A stretch of DNA of 64,000 bases from Lepraria neglecta (lineage: Eukaryota > Ascomycota > Lecanoromycetes > Lecanorales > Stereocaulaceae): NCBI GenBank assembly GCA_033220425.1, contig CM065648.1:4836001-4900000 (forward strand), in the 5' to 3' direction. A program made the position numbers and the translations under genes. The notes beneath the pieces were generated by a model. The model had not been told where the DNA came from and made no database searches. It worked only from the letters and a program-made list of their open reading frames with translations. This document shows, piece after piece, positions 1 to 12,718 of the stretch; the stretch's first letter is position 1; every line of letters starts with the position of its first letter.

Positions 1-11
1 CACGAGCCCAC

Positions 12-1114
12 ATGGCGCACCATTTCCTCCAAAAGCACACAATCATCTCTTATCCTTTCTGTTTACTCCCACTGTTAATACTCATTACTTCTGCAAAAGC
101 CTCCAATCTAACCCTCGCTGATGTCTGCCTCCCATCAAGCATCTACACCCCATTCAAAAAATGGCCGTCCGCATGCTGGTGGTGGGCCGAGTGTGTGCTC
201 AACCAGTCACAGGAAGTCCGGAAATCACAATTCATAGCAACGTCATTTGTAATGGGCCTTGTGCCCCTGATCCTAAAGGACATCGCGTGGCCTGAGCGGA
301 GGCTGGTCTTCGTACCTTCGCCGCTCAACGTGGTCATCGAGGCAATTGTTAGGGCCCTCGGACTCATCCCCGTCGTAAAGGATGATGCCAAGCTGGTCCA
401 TCTACCATACAGATTTTCGAAAAGGAAGTTTGGAGTGGCGACGCTGGTGCTCTTGACGCTCAGCGTGTTGGTGGCGTATGCGGCGCTGGTAGTGATGGAG
501 TTCTTTTCGAAGAGGTCATCGCTGGGTTGCCCGTATCCTCTTTTTATCTGCAGTTGGTTTATTTTCGCTCTGATCCCTGCAGCCGTTCGTACGTACATTT
601 TGGGTTACTTCTTCCTTACCGGTATCACATCTTTGGTCACAAGACGACTTTCGAGACGACTTTCGAGGAATAGAAGGCCTCCATTTGATTCCTTGACGTC
701 GCTCAAGCTTAGTGTTAATCTTGAGACGGCAAATACTGACTTCAGCATCCACGCAAAACCTTTGTCCTACGGTCAACAACTATCTCTTCACGCGAACGGA
801 AGACATCGGGCCTCCTCCATCAAGAGCCCTCACAGCGGCATACGCATACCTCCTTAAGAGTAGACGCGTCCGAGCCTACTGAGCCGGTAGAAAGCGAGCC
901 TTTCAGTCCTGTTCCTCCGTCTGCTATCCAAGGCGGGGAGGAGCAATGGTGGATCCAGTTCATGTGGGCTGTATATTATGCCGCTGGCGCGCTAATTTTC
1001 AACTCTATCATGGCCGTGACGGTTATTGAGCTATTCGTTTGGGTCATTCTCAGTTGTGTTACGGTTGCAGCGGGCAAGATGTTGGCATTTAGGTTGTGTG
1101 GGAATTGGAAATAG
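12..1114 (+). CDS. Multi-pass membrane protein of unknown function, two exons
   Basis: I do not recognise the family. The first frame opens at ATG 12 with a hydrophobic leader (about residues 14-30), then a Trp/Cys-containing stretch and two hydrophobic segments (about residues 144-165 and 178-205). That frame closes at 857. A second frame, open from 740 to the TAG at 1112, encodes two more hydrophobic segments (near 960-1015 and 1019-1090). The two frames must be joined by an intron somewhere between about 620 and 790; I could not fix its borders. The protein probably sits in the secretory or plasma membrane. The gene starts 11 bases from the window edge, so an upstream exon cannot be excluded. 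If no intron exists, this is a frameshifted gene. Confidence 0.55.
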
Positions 1115-2217
1115 GGCAAGAGAAGAAGCCTAGAGGGGGAATGGAGCGCTGAATAAGAGAATTTAAGTAATACAGCGGTGTTGGGCTAACTTACAGGCTG
1201 TTCTAGCCAATTCTACTACTTGTTCGAGATCCTTCGACCACAGTCCTATCTATCGAAGCAGCGAAATTATCAATAAAATTAATAACAAAGCTGGAGATTT
1301 GTCGCAGTCATAGCTGAAACCGACCAAGATCTGCTTTCACACATCAAGCAATTAATCCAGATTTTACCTAGGATTGGGCGTAACAAGCCATTTTGGGGGC
1401 ATAACTGGAGCCAGGAATTACTTATTCTGAGCTCTTGGGGGCGTACTTTGAGCGGAAGTTCGGCCCATTGTCTCTTGAAATATGACATTTTCATGAATTC
1501 AAAAGCCCAAACTTGGCACCATATCGGCCCAATACCCAGTGAATAGTGCAATATCAGCACCAAGAGTTTCGGGAATCTATCAAGGCATTTGGTCCTCATC
1601 CTCCGAGAGAAATTGCAGCAAGGGAACTTACCCGAGTCAACGTCCTTTGCTTTGGCATCTAAGAAGTGAAGTCTCATGCTTGGCACTCATATACCCTTTA
1701 CTTTCCAGTTATTGTTGTCATCGAGGTGACGTACCTGTCACCTGAGTCGGCAATGTACCTCTTGATTCACAAATATCAAGGTCTCTACTCCACTCTCGCG
1801 CCACTGAATATTCACATCTTCACTCACCCTTTTCAACTTTCGTCTTGACACCTTAAGAATTTTACCTACTGACGCACATACTCTTGCTGCTAGTCAAATA
1901 AATTTAGGCTACAACCCAGTCGTTTAAGAGGTCTTAAGGTAACCTTACTAAATCTCACACCCTCGCTGATTGTTACACTCAGTCTTCTTGTAGGTAACGT
2001 GAAATGACCGAGCAAGGCGGTCACCGCGGAGAGTTATTGCTAAGGTCAATTTCAGCATCGGACTCATTAACTCAGGTCATGGAAAAGCGTGATCAACCTA
2101 TCACCGAGGCCTGGTTGAAGCTATTCGGTTGCCTTCAAATGCCAGATAGCCAACATAAAGCGTAATATTTTCCATTTTGACCCAAATGTGGAGCTCCGAC
2201 TAATATTCACAGCTTCA
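1115..2217. other. Intergenic stretch, no gene seen
   Basis: About 1.1 kb with only short overlapping frames and no recognisable protein. It lies 3' of the membrane protein gene and 5' of the first F-box copy, so promoter sequence for the latter is expected here, but no specific site could be assigned. Confidence 0.5.
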
Positions 2218-3405
2218 ATGGCCTTTTGTAAGCACTACCCTCCCAACAAAGTCCGTGATTTACGAACCTCCATTGATCACGTAGAGTTTCGCTACGACAC
2301 CATCGGCAAATTGCCTCTGGAGCTCGTCCAGGCAGTTTTTCTCAACTTTCCGCTTTATTAAGCTCGACGCGTTTCCAAATACTGGTCCCAAGTCTTTTCC
2401 GCTCCGCAGACGGTAGAGGCTTTGTTACGGCCTTGGTTTCCGCAGACCGAAACATCCCTCTGTATTTCTAAGAGGCTTTCAACGGCGGACACTGCGGCGC
2501 TGAAAGCAGAGCATATCGACGCCTATTTGGACGGGGTGGCATTCAGCAGGAGAACCATCCGGTGGAGGACCCTTACCAAAGGCTTCAAGGAAACGCAATA
2601 TGCTTACAGAGACCATATGTTCGCTCGCGTTAGGGGAGCGCACAGCGGGTTCCGCTTATGGCGTCTTGATTCAGGGGAACAAATGGAGTGCTACCGCGAC
2701 ACTGGGAGCGAAATAGAGCACATAGCCATATGTTCTTCGCTCGCAGCTGCTGTTACGGCCACTTGTCATTGCTATATTTGGGAACTTCCCCACGCCAAAC
2801 TTCACATTTTGGGGGCCAGTGGAAGACTCGAGTGTCCAGGCATCGGATCTTTCAGTGATCTCTCCAGTCACACGCTTCTCTCTAGTTTTGGCGGAAATAC
2901 AGTCATGTGGGTAGGCATCAAACACCAACGTGAATACAAAGTAATATCAGACCGGCCTAGTGCCTTGACAAAACTTGAAATATCCGTGGACTCGGACAAC
3001 GGCAATTTAAAGCTCAAGGAAGATACAATCACTACCGCAAACATAGACATAGGAGGTCTTGTTAGCGCGTTCTATTGGAAGGATGCTGTTTATTTTTGCG
3101 CATGGGGTCAGGGTGAAGACGAATTAGTAGTCTTCAACTTGAAGGATAGAGTGTGCAAAAAGGCTGTTATGGGCACGCCACATTCCAAGATCGCTGAAGG
3201 CGATGCCGGCTATCGCCCTCAGTTGTTGTTCGGGGATGAGAGATACCTGATCAGGATGAATCGGCGCGGGATGAGCGTGTGGTGCTTTGACAAGAACTTT
3301 CCTCTGGTGAAGGAAGATGTGGACTACAAGGAGATTCTATCAGGTCAACACAAACTCATAGACCAAAAAAATGACCAACTTCTTGACTTAACCAGTATTT
3401 TGTAG
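2218..3405 (+). pseudogene. F-box protein, copy 1 of 3, broken
   Basis: From ATG 2218 the frame reads an N-terminal segment and F-box closely matching the intact paralogue at 3845-5458: KLPLEL around 2311-2328, then ARRVSKYW after the break. A TAA at 2359-2361 interrupts the middle of the F-box. The same frame then stays open from 2362 to 3405 and keeps the family landmarks KAEHIDA, FYWKDAVYF and VWCFDKN. Compared with the intact copy, roughly 140 residues of the central part of the C-terminal region are missing. Translation could restart at the Met at 2422, giving 327 aa without an F-box. I call it a pseudogene because both a stop and an internal deletion are present. Confidence 0.8.
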
Positions 3406-3844
3406 CCATCTCTGAGCTCCTAGGGCGCTAAATATTACGCTCGTTAGGCTTCACAGATTATGTACTTGACAAAACCCCGGCTCGATACCCTTTAAAATGC
3501 TCAATACAAAGCTCGAGACCGTTCATATGTTCTACTCCAAAGGACCCAGTAGCAGACGCGTCACACGCGCGCTTGGCTGCCAACCTCAATCTTTTCCAAC
3601 CCCTAAACAACCTTCCCATCTACAAGATATGTTGGAATGAGAGATCTGATTCATACTGAACTGAATGTGGATGCCGTGTTCTTCCTCACCTATGCAAGAG
3701 ATCCTCAAATTCACGCTACATCGGATGCTGCAAGAATAATTAGGTTCCACTGGACTGCGTCTCGAGTAGGGTTCTAAGGCTTCAACATTCCTCAAGCCAC
3801 TAGCATCACTGTCACTTCCCTCTCATCAACCAGAGAATTAAATC
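3406..3844. other. Spacer between F-box copies 1 and 2
   Basis: About 440 bases without a credible gene. It holds the upstream region of the intact F-box gene, whose ATG at 3845 follows an AT-rich AGAATTAAATC context. Confidence 0.5.
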
Positions 3845-5458
3845 ATGGACACCAAATCCCAGCATGATTACCAAGTCCTAGTGACACCTTTTCTGCAGCT
3901 TAAGAATAGTGAAGGCCGCCGAAGAGCGTGGGTATTGAACCCGTCTACTCAGAGACATAATACTCACGTCACTCACAGGCTCAACGGTCTTGTTGACAGC
4001 CTGACACATGACCAAATACGAGAGCTACGTAATGCTATCGGCAGAGTAGATCTGTGTTACGATATCATTGCGGAATTACCACTTGAGCTTAGTCAGATGA
4101 TCCTGCAGCATCTGCCTCTCCACCAATGCTTCCAGGTTCGAAGGGTATCCCGGAAGTGGAAGGAAATTATCTCTTCGCCCAGTACAATCGATTGTGTTCT
4201 CCAGTATTGGTATCCAACGACGGACACAGGGTTGTGCATCCCAGGTGGCATTTCTGCAGGGTCTGCCGCCTTCCTGAAGGCTGAGCATGTTGACGCTTTC
4301 AAAACGGGACGGCCTTTCAGCATGATGACTCACGGCTTGCATCTATTTCAGGGCGAAGCGGACGCCGAGAAGTTTGCGTATGCAGAGGGTGTGATCGCCT
4401 GGATTGATCCAATATATACTTATGCGATAAAGACTTTGGATCTTCGAACTAGGATCGAAGGAGAGTTTCTGACAGATAATCGGTGCATAGTCACGCATGT
4501 GGCCATGTCTTCATCAATCCTGGCGGGCCTGAGTCCTTCAGCAAGGTGCTATGTGTGGGACCTTGCAACCCTAGATCAGAATTTGCTCCGGCTGCCATCA
4601 GCAAATTTCGACGATCTTACTGTCTCCGGTACCACTCTAGCGATAGCCTCGTTTAGATTGCGGGTCACCCCTCGAGTTGAAGTGGTCACTTGGGATCTGC
4701 GGAACAGAACAACACAGTCCTTTTTCGTCAGCTCATTCTCAAAGCAGCCTAAGAACATCGACCTTTGGAAGATGACGATTGACCGTCAAGGCGAATCAGT
4801 GATCTTCTTTGAAACCACATACCATGGCGATATTTCAAGTTTGCCAGAACAACTCCACTTCACACGTACTAACCTCAAAGGTGACGTACTGGCTCGGGGT
4901 TCTTTAGGACTTGGATGCGTCGTGGACGCGATCTGCCATAATGTGGCTAGCTTTTTTGATATCGATGGGTCCGGGACTCCCTGGGTATTTTCGGGCTTTT
5001 CGGGCTTTTCGCAGGGCCCTCGTGATATCAGAAAGGCTCAGGAGGTGTTTCGTATAAGTTTCAACTTCGACAAGAATCGCTTTGAGACTGGAAAATATAA
5101 GCTCAACGAGTCCCCCGAGCGCATTTTTTGGACGGCACGTTTCTTCTCCTGGAAAGATGTTGTGTATTCATTCGCCATCACTAACCGCCGATATGGAGTC
5201 ATCGACCTACGGGAATCATGTCTACATAGTATTGACATGGCTCCAAGAGTTGTGCTGCCGGACTCATGGAAAGATGCCGAGTCAAGTTGGATCTGGGAAA
5301 GTGGGGGCCTACTTTTGGGCGACGAGATTTTCCTTGTCCATGTGCTCCCTTCTGGGTTCTACGCGTGGTGCTTTGACAAGAACGTTCGGATGGCGAACGA
5401 AAATTTCAAATTCAAATTTGCGCGGGAAGCCGGCCTACTGAAAGAGAGTAATCACTAG
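3845..5458 (+). CDS. F-box protein, copy 2 of 3, intact (537 aa)
   Basis: Uninterrupted single-exon gene. An F-box lies at about residues 77-120 (ELPLELSQMILQHLPLHQC, then VRRVSRKWKEI). It is followed by a roughly 400-residue C-terminal region with regularly spaced short beta-type motifs (CYVWDL, VVTWDLR, FFSWKDVVY, AWCFDKN) that look like a degenerate propeller, though no classical WD repeats are evident. Known role of the family: the F-box binds Skp1 in an SCF ubiquitin ligase while the C-terminal part chooses the substrate; no substrate can be inferred here. It is flanked by two dead copies on the same strand, so it is the survivor of a tandem array. The start is chosen because the frame begins there and no upstream in-frame Met exists. 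Confidence 0.85.
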   Translation: MDTKSQHDYQVLVTPFLQLKNSEGRRRAWVLNPSTQRHNTHVTHRLNGLVDSLTHDQIRELRNAIGRVDLCYDIIAELPLELSQMILQHLPLHQCFQVRRVSRKWKEIISSPSTIDCVLQYWYPTTDTGLCIPGGISAGSAAFLKAEHVDAFKTGRPFSMMTHGLHLFQGEADAEKFAYAEGVIAWIDPIYTYAIKTLDLRTRIEGEFLTDNRCIVTHVAMSSSILAGLSPSARCYVWDLATLDQNLLRLPSANFDDLTVSGTTLAIASFRLRVTPRVEVVTWDLRNRTTQSFFVSSFSKQPKNIDLWKMTIDRQGESVIFFETTYHGDISSLPEQLHFTRTNLKGDVLARGSLGLGCVVDAICHNVASFFDIDGSGTPWVFSGFSGFSQGPRDIRKAQEVFRISFNFDKNRFETGKYKLNESPERIFWTARFFSWKDVVYSFAITNRRYGVIDLRESCLHSIDMAPRVVLPDSWKDAESSWIWESGGLLLGDEIFLVHVLPSGFYAWCFDKNVRMANENFKFKFAREAGLLKESNH

Positions 5459-5665
5459 CATAGACTCGGTGCTTCGAAAGGATCCAATGTGCCATATCTC
5501 ATGGCAGTGTCACAAGAGCCATGAACAGCGATGAAAGACTTCTGGCATCTTTCCTTCTTTCAAGAGCAACTACAGCATGTCGTTGAGCAAAATCTTCACC
5601 TATCCCATAGGTACGGTACCATTCTTCGCCCACGTCCAGCCCATTCTTAATTAAACAAGACAACT

Positions 5666-7105
5666 CTACAAGCGCTTTGGTCGACCGTCTGCGTCGATCC
5701 TGGCTAAAGAGGCCTTTGTAATATCATTCACTGTCTTGCAGCCTGTCAACTGCATGCAGCGCCGGAACTCATTGTGCATGGTCTCTAGCATCAGATTGAC
5801 CCCGGCTTCACCGTCATACTACGACTCGTTAGTCAAAGAGCTCAACAGGGACCGGAGGTCGATGGCGGATTCATTCAACTTACAGCCAGACCCCATATCG
5901 CCGGCCGTCCAACCCAGCAGCACTCTGCCCCCAACGCCAACGCTTTGAACATGTCTGTGCCCGATCTGAATCCGCCATCAACGTGGACCCTTATTCTCCC
6001 CTGCGCAGCTTCCACGCACTCTGGCAGCGCATCGAGGGTAGCCAGAACGCCATCTAATTGTCTACCACCGTGATTGCTCACAATGATTCCATCACATCCA
6101 TGCTTTACGGCTAGCTCCGTGTCCTCTGCGGTCAGTACACCTTTGATCCAGATCTGCATCTTCGTAATCGACCTCAGCCATGATATCTCTCGATCCCAAT
6201 TGTGGGAATCATCGTTGAATCCCACAAACGTCCCATCGTGAGTCTGCCGTCTAATGTCCTCCGTAGTCTTCTCAAGGATCGGAAACTCCAACCCTTCAGG
6301 GGTGCGAAAATCATTACGCCATTCATTATACCGGACGCCTAGAACGGGAGAATCAGCAGTAAGGAAAATCGCAGAACAACCCTCCGCTTCTGCGGTCCTT
6401 ATTATTCGTTCTTGCATTTCACGATCTTTCATAGTGTAAAGCTGAATAGCATGCGAGAAACATCCAATGCTAGTGCCAGCTGATCTTACGGCCTGAATCG
6501 AATAGTTAGAGTAGGAACTTATGGCCATATTGACGCCACGCTTGGCGCATGCTCTGCTGGTTGCTAGTTCGCCGTCTGGGTGCGCCATGGCTTGGAGACC
6601 TGCGGGGGATACGGAAAGGGGGAATGAAATCTCTCGGCCGAATACACTGGTGGATGTGTCTACGCCGGAGACATCGACGAGGACGCGGGGGCGGAGACGG
6701 TAGCGGGAGAAGGCGGTGGAGTTTTCGCGGATGGTGGTTTGGTCTTGCGAGCCGGAGTTGTAGAATTCTGGTAATGCAGACAAAGGTCAATGTTGAGAAC
6801 TGATCCGGAAACTGGCAAGAAGAGCAGTACTTTTTCGGACTTTTGCTTTTTCAGATATCTTGTAGACAGATACTTGGCGATGCAGTGGAGCGATCCATAA
6901 TACATCAGGAAGAACGGATAGATACAGCATGAGAATATGAGGCTTTTCAGTATTAAAACAGCACAACGCGGAGGGACTTGCTAGGAAATTTACCTCCAGC
7001 GGTTTTGCTCATCTTCTTCGATGCTGCTTTCTCCAAATCTGCGATGCTGAGAATGGTCTCATGCGGATCTGAGATTGGTATTGGGCCGGGAGCACCACCA
7101 GCCAT
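5666..7105 (-). CDS. FMN-dependent 2-hydroxy-acid oxidase/dehydrogenase, 3 exons
   Basis: Family of glycolate oxidase, lactate oxidase and cytochrome b2: FMN-dependent oxidation of (S)-2-hydroxy acids to 2-oxo acids. Exons by splice signals: 7105-6994, 6767-5884 and 5818-5666, total 1149 nt (382 aa plus stop). The 5883-5819 intron has GTAAGT, a CTAAC branch and TAG. Visible motifs are AGEFYNSGS near the N-terminus, RPRVLVDVS, QLYTMKDREM, WIKGVLTAED, the catalytic SNHGGRQLDG, VDGGFRSGTD for the FMN phosphate, and GVNLMLETM at the C-terminus. No targeting signal was seen, so a cytosolic enzyme is likely. It reads in the opposite direction to the F-box genes on either side. The first intron (6993-6768, 226 nt) is long, but joining across it restores the family spacing exactly. 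The substrate cannot be read from sequence. Confidence 0.88.
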
Positions 7106-7811
7106 TGTAATGGACTTGAATCAGTTCTGGAGCAAACAGACAGGCTCTTGATTATGATCCTGCGTTTAGTACTGTGTCTCCATGAGCCAATATGCTTATC
7201 GGACCATGCCAAGCATTGCAAATAACCGCGAGAGCCGCACTAGCCGCTAGCCCTAAACAATTTCGGTTGTGACTTCTTTGTCTTCTGCTCAAGCTCTTGA
7301 GAATTGTAGTCCCCTTTGTCAAGTCATCCTGTTGCGAGATATGCAGTGACATGAGACTGCTCTCAGCCCTGGAAGTTGCGTCGTGGCTGTTGATCCCCAC
7401 TCATCTCGCTTTGTCTCAAACATACCGTGAAAATACAGAATTCGCTTTTCACCAATTTCTGACTTGTTCCTCTTCTCATCAGTAAGGCCGATAACCTTCC
7501 CAAATCGTCATTATCCTGCTGTCATCTACCACAAAGCCGTCATCAGCCAGCCAAAGGAGCCTGGTCTCGTCCCGTTTGTGCTTTTGACACAGATACTTTG
7601 ACACATTCCAGGCTCTCAACACCCCTCATACTCAACGAAACACTTAATCGATCCAGAACAACATCAATATTCCAGCTCTTTCTTCCCCAGGATCCAACAG
7701 AATCACGTTCTAGCTCCCGTCTGACAACGAAATCCTCGGCTTCGTAGCAAGACAATAGTAGCTCCACGAATCTCAGCAAGAGCGTTTTTTGACACAATCA
7801 TCACGATCAAA
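7106..7811. other. Divergent intergenic region
   Basis: About 700 bases between the divergently oriented oxidase gene and F-box copy 3. Only short shadow frames; both promoters should lie here. No specific element recognised. Confidence 0.5.
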
Positions 7812-9288
7812 ATGGAGATTTCTCGCAAATGCGACATCCTCGGCAAGCTACCTTTAGAAATCGGCCAGCGGATTGCTCAATATCTTGAGCTCCACCAGGG
7901 CTTCCAAGCCCGGCGTGTGTCGTCCAATTGGCCTCGGGTGCTATCTTCTCCTACGGCTACATCATATCTTAAACCATGGTTCCGCGACTCAGAAGTATCT
8001 CTGCGTATCCCAAAAGGGTTTTTAGTAGAAGGTACCACGTCGCTGAAGGCGGAGCATGTCGACGCTTTCTGCAACGGCACGGCGTTTAGCAAAGCGATAG
8101 TCGAATTTGATCAGTCTCTGCCCAACGGCTTTGAGGGCGTTATTGATTATGCAACAGGTATTCTAGCCTGAGCTTACTACGGCCCTAATCACGTCGGTTG
8201 TGTCCATTTGAGGTGTCTAACGTCTGGCTCAACGGCCACGTTGAATCTTGGACACCGGAAAGAAGTCGTCTCTTTAGTGATATCTGCAATTGCACTTGTG
8301 GTCACTATCCTTGGCTCCAGATTACAATGTTACGTTTGGAGGTTGCCCGAATATATTCCTGCAATCCGGGATTCAGAACCCTAGAAATTCAAAGTGAACG
8401 ACCTCCCAGGACCCCTCCTATAGTGCAGCGTCGTATCAGGAGGTAATGTTGCCATCCTACAGAAACCCATTGGAGCTACAACAATCACCATCACTATGTG
8501 GAGTATGGAATCTCGCAAAGCCCAATACTTCTCCTTTGAATGTCAAGGGCCATCAATGTCGAACGCTGCATCGATACATATTGCTCTCACAAATGATAGG
8601 AAGTCTGTCATATTCTTTGAACGGGTCTTTGGTAGCCCGAATTTAGTTCACCACACTCGCTTTAGCCTCCATAGTTAGATTGAATCCCATGAATCTACGG
8701 AATTCCCTTACATCGAGGGCTCCACTAAGCACTACGAAATGAAAGTTGCTCCGGGCGACTACGGGAGAGATCATGGAGAAGCACCACCATGGGCATTTGT
8801 CTGGCGAGGAAAAGCCCCGTCGTCCGGTCCTCCCTCGAACACCTGGAGGGTGCTCCGTGTCAGCTACAACACGCAAAGCAATGAGTTAGAAGTTAAAGAA
8901 CAGCAGTTGGAGGATCTGACGCGTTCAGGACCAGGCGATGGAGACTTCTTTTTTTTTTTGGAAAGACGTGGCATATTTTGGGAGCTCAACAACCGCATCA
9001 GGGAGACTAAAGGTCATGGATCTGAAGCAAGTAGTGTGCAAAGATGCGGCGATGAGCTTTTCAGATTTCGTCGATGAGAGAATGGGCGATCTCGATCCAG
9101 ATCTATTCAAGCCTATCGTCTTAGGCGATGAGAGGTTTCTGATCCACCTTCTTCGTGACTACTATGTCATCTGGTGCTTTGACAAGAATATCACTATGCC
9201 AAATGAGATCAAGGAGTACGGGAGCTGGATGCGAGAGCAGAGAAAACGCCGCACGCTACCGGCACAAGGGAATAAAGTTGGAGCATGA
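7812..9288 (+). pseudogene. F-box protein, copy 3 of 3, frameshifted
   Basis: ATG 7812 opens a good F-box (GKLPLEIGQRIAQYL, then QARRVSSNW) and continues through KAEHVDAF to a stop at 8169-8171. Downstream, family motifs persist in different frames: WSMESRKAQ and SVIFFERVFG (8496-8678), an RVSYNTQSNELE-type segment (8739 onward), then FFWKDVAYF and WCFDKN to the stop at 9288. The switch at about 8948-8958 falls in a run of Ts, a typical slippage site. At least three lesions are needed, so a sequencing slip alone cannot explain it. Together with copy 1 it shows decay of both flanking members of the array. Confidence 0.8.
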
Positions 9289-9699
9289 AATACGCGGCTG
9301 GGAATCGAGTTGAGTCGAGACAATCCCCTTTGCACATACGCTTGAGGCCAAAACTTGCTCTTCTAAACTCACAGAACAACTCGCGAGGATGTCCACTCGA
9401 ATATTCAAATAACATCTGTATCTAGACACCTCATTGAGCTATGATCATAGCCTCTCATGCTCATACTGAATAAAATTCATGCTAAAACAATGATTCACTG
9501 GCCCTCTCAATGTGCCTAATTCAAGATCATAGGAGTGTAAAACTAACAGAACAGAGGCCGCGTATTCGTCAAACATCGTAATATCAACACCGAGAATTTC
9601 ACAGCTTAGTTTCAGTTCTATATGCGTGGCTCTATGAAGCTTTTAGACACTGCAGCATAGGATATACACCCTTAGCAATACAGCGTATTTCATTGATTT
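9289..9699. other. Spacer with no gene seen
   Basis: About 410 bases between the 3' ends of F-box copy 3 and the convergent LYS1 pseudogene. Nothing recognised. Confidence 0.5.
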
Positions 9700-11340
<1,641 letters not shown>

Positions 11341-11450
11341 AGCGCTTCTATGTATAGGAAAGAATTTGGCTCACAAGATAGAGGGTAATTAGAGCCATTG
11401 TGTCCTACAGAGAGTGTTTCTGAGAGTAGTAAATTCTGTGACTGGAACCT

Positions 11451-12220
11451 TTTGCTCGAGCTTCACTCGGAGTTAATTCCGCCCTGAATCTTCAGCCCTA
11501 CAGAATGGTGCGAAGCTTTTGGTTCAGCGCGAGGGATTGAACCTAAAGCTGTCTTCCTGTCATTGTTATGGGACCAGCATGCATCATCTGATGCATGCGT
11601 AATGAACAGTATTTGCTCTATGACCGCCACTATCCTTGCAGCTGCCAGCAGAAAGCATGGAAACGACAAGGCAGGAAAGTCCTTGATGCTGACTTAGCTG
11701 GGGACAATCCCACTGGCAGTCGCAGTTACTAATCAATCACCGTATAACTTCAGCCTACAGTGCATTATCGCAATTATCGGGGTGACTGATCGACATCTGA
11801 GGTCAAGTGATACGTCGTATGAGAGTGAAAGGGTACCATTATAGCTCAACTTGACGTCTATGTGTCGTAAGGATTTACGTATTCGAGCAGAGATTTTTGG
11901 GAGAAAGTCGTTCTGGTAGCTCAGAAGCGGCTAGTTCTAGGCTTAGTTGGTCGACTCTCTATATCTGGTGCCTGGATATTGAGGCAGAGATTCTGCCGAC
12001 GAAGTTGTTCCATGAGCTGAGAGCGGCAAGTTAAGATCTCTAGGGGGACTACAAAGGGGACTGTCCGACTCAACTCCCCTTGAGGTCTGCTTGCTAGCGT
12101 CTACCATGCCTCACACCACGCCGTCTTCCAACCGTGAAATACAATAACATAGTGGGAATATTGCAGTGTCAATAACAGAGCATCATGGCGCCTTCAGCCC
12201 AGCCCACATCCGTGACTCAT
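11451..12220. other. Intergenic stretch, no gene seen
   Basis: About 770 bases with only short frames and no recognised protein or RNA. It separates the LYS1 pseudogene from the 8-bp satellite. Confidence 0.45.
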
Positions 12221-12316
12221 GCAGCCATATAGCCACGCAGCCACGCAGCCATGCAGCCACGCAGCCACGCAGCCATGCAGCCACGCAGCCATGTAGCCGC
12301 GCAGCCATGCAGCAGC
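12221..12316. repeat. 8-bp tandem repeat (GCAGCCAY), about 12 copies
   Basis: Twelve consecutive octamers of the type GCAGCCAC or GCAGCCAT, a few with single changes (ATAGCCAC, GTAGCCGC), fill 96 bases. On the minus strand the repeat reads as a short Trp/Leu/Arg/Gly/Ala/Cys pattern inside a small frame, but 8 is not a multiple of 3 and no gene is supported. It is a minisatellite and probably length-variable. Confidence 0.9.
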
Positions 12317-12493
12317 TATGCCAGTCTACCTGAAGCAAGGCCATGGCTTCCAAGAACAGTGACTCGCATAGCCTTATGAGATGCGGCTCCATTTAGTCCA
12401 GCAGTCTGCCTTCCGCATATTAATGCAACGTTCTCGCCCCCTTCCAAGAATCCTCCGCGCACACCAACAAGTGACCTTCTGTTTTTCGAAACA

Positions 12494-12718
12494 ATGTCCG
12501 GCTACCAAGGCCAAGCACAGCCCCCATACATACTCAACGTCAGCCAAACAAAGTATATTTGCAGAGAGCGCGAGCTGCAGGAGCTGTTGGTTAGGCAATT
12601 TGGCCAAGGCATTGATTTCAATATCTCGGTATGTCGATCGGGTGCCAATCCTCGGCGTACTTTTCTGAAGCAAGAAAGCTGATCTTGAACGCGAGGAGTA
12701 GACGAAATCTCATCGTTG
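12494..12718 (+). CDS. Small hypothetical protein, possibly a gene fragment
   Basis: ATG 12494 opens a clean segment with ICRERELQELLVRQFGQG. A good donor (GTATGT) follows at about 12628. Two acceptor choices give proteins of about 50-70 residues, ending either at the TAG in the 12690s or at a stop near 12740. I do not know the function. The charged ERELQELL stretch looks like real coding sequence, but the gene may be a remnant. It lies upstream of the CorA-like gene on the same strand without an obvious link to it. Confidence 0.3.

Noticed and set aside
11515-11560. GGATTGAACC-like sequence suggesting a tRNA T-arm on the minus strand
   Set aside because: The flanking bases do not form a five-base T stem or an acceptor stem, so no tRNA is supported.
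12183-12392. Trp/Leu/Cys-rich frame spanning the 8-bp satellite
   Set aside because: Produced by the repeat itself; 8-bp units cycle through three frames and no conserved protein is implied.
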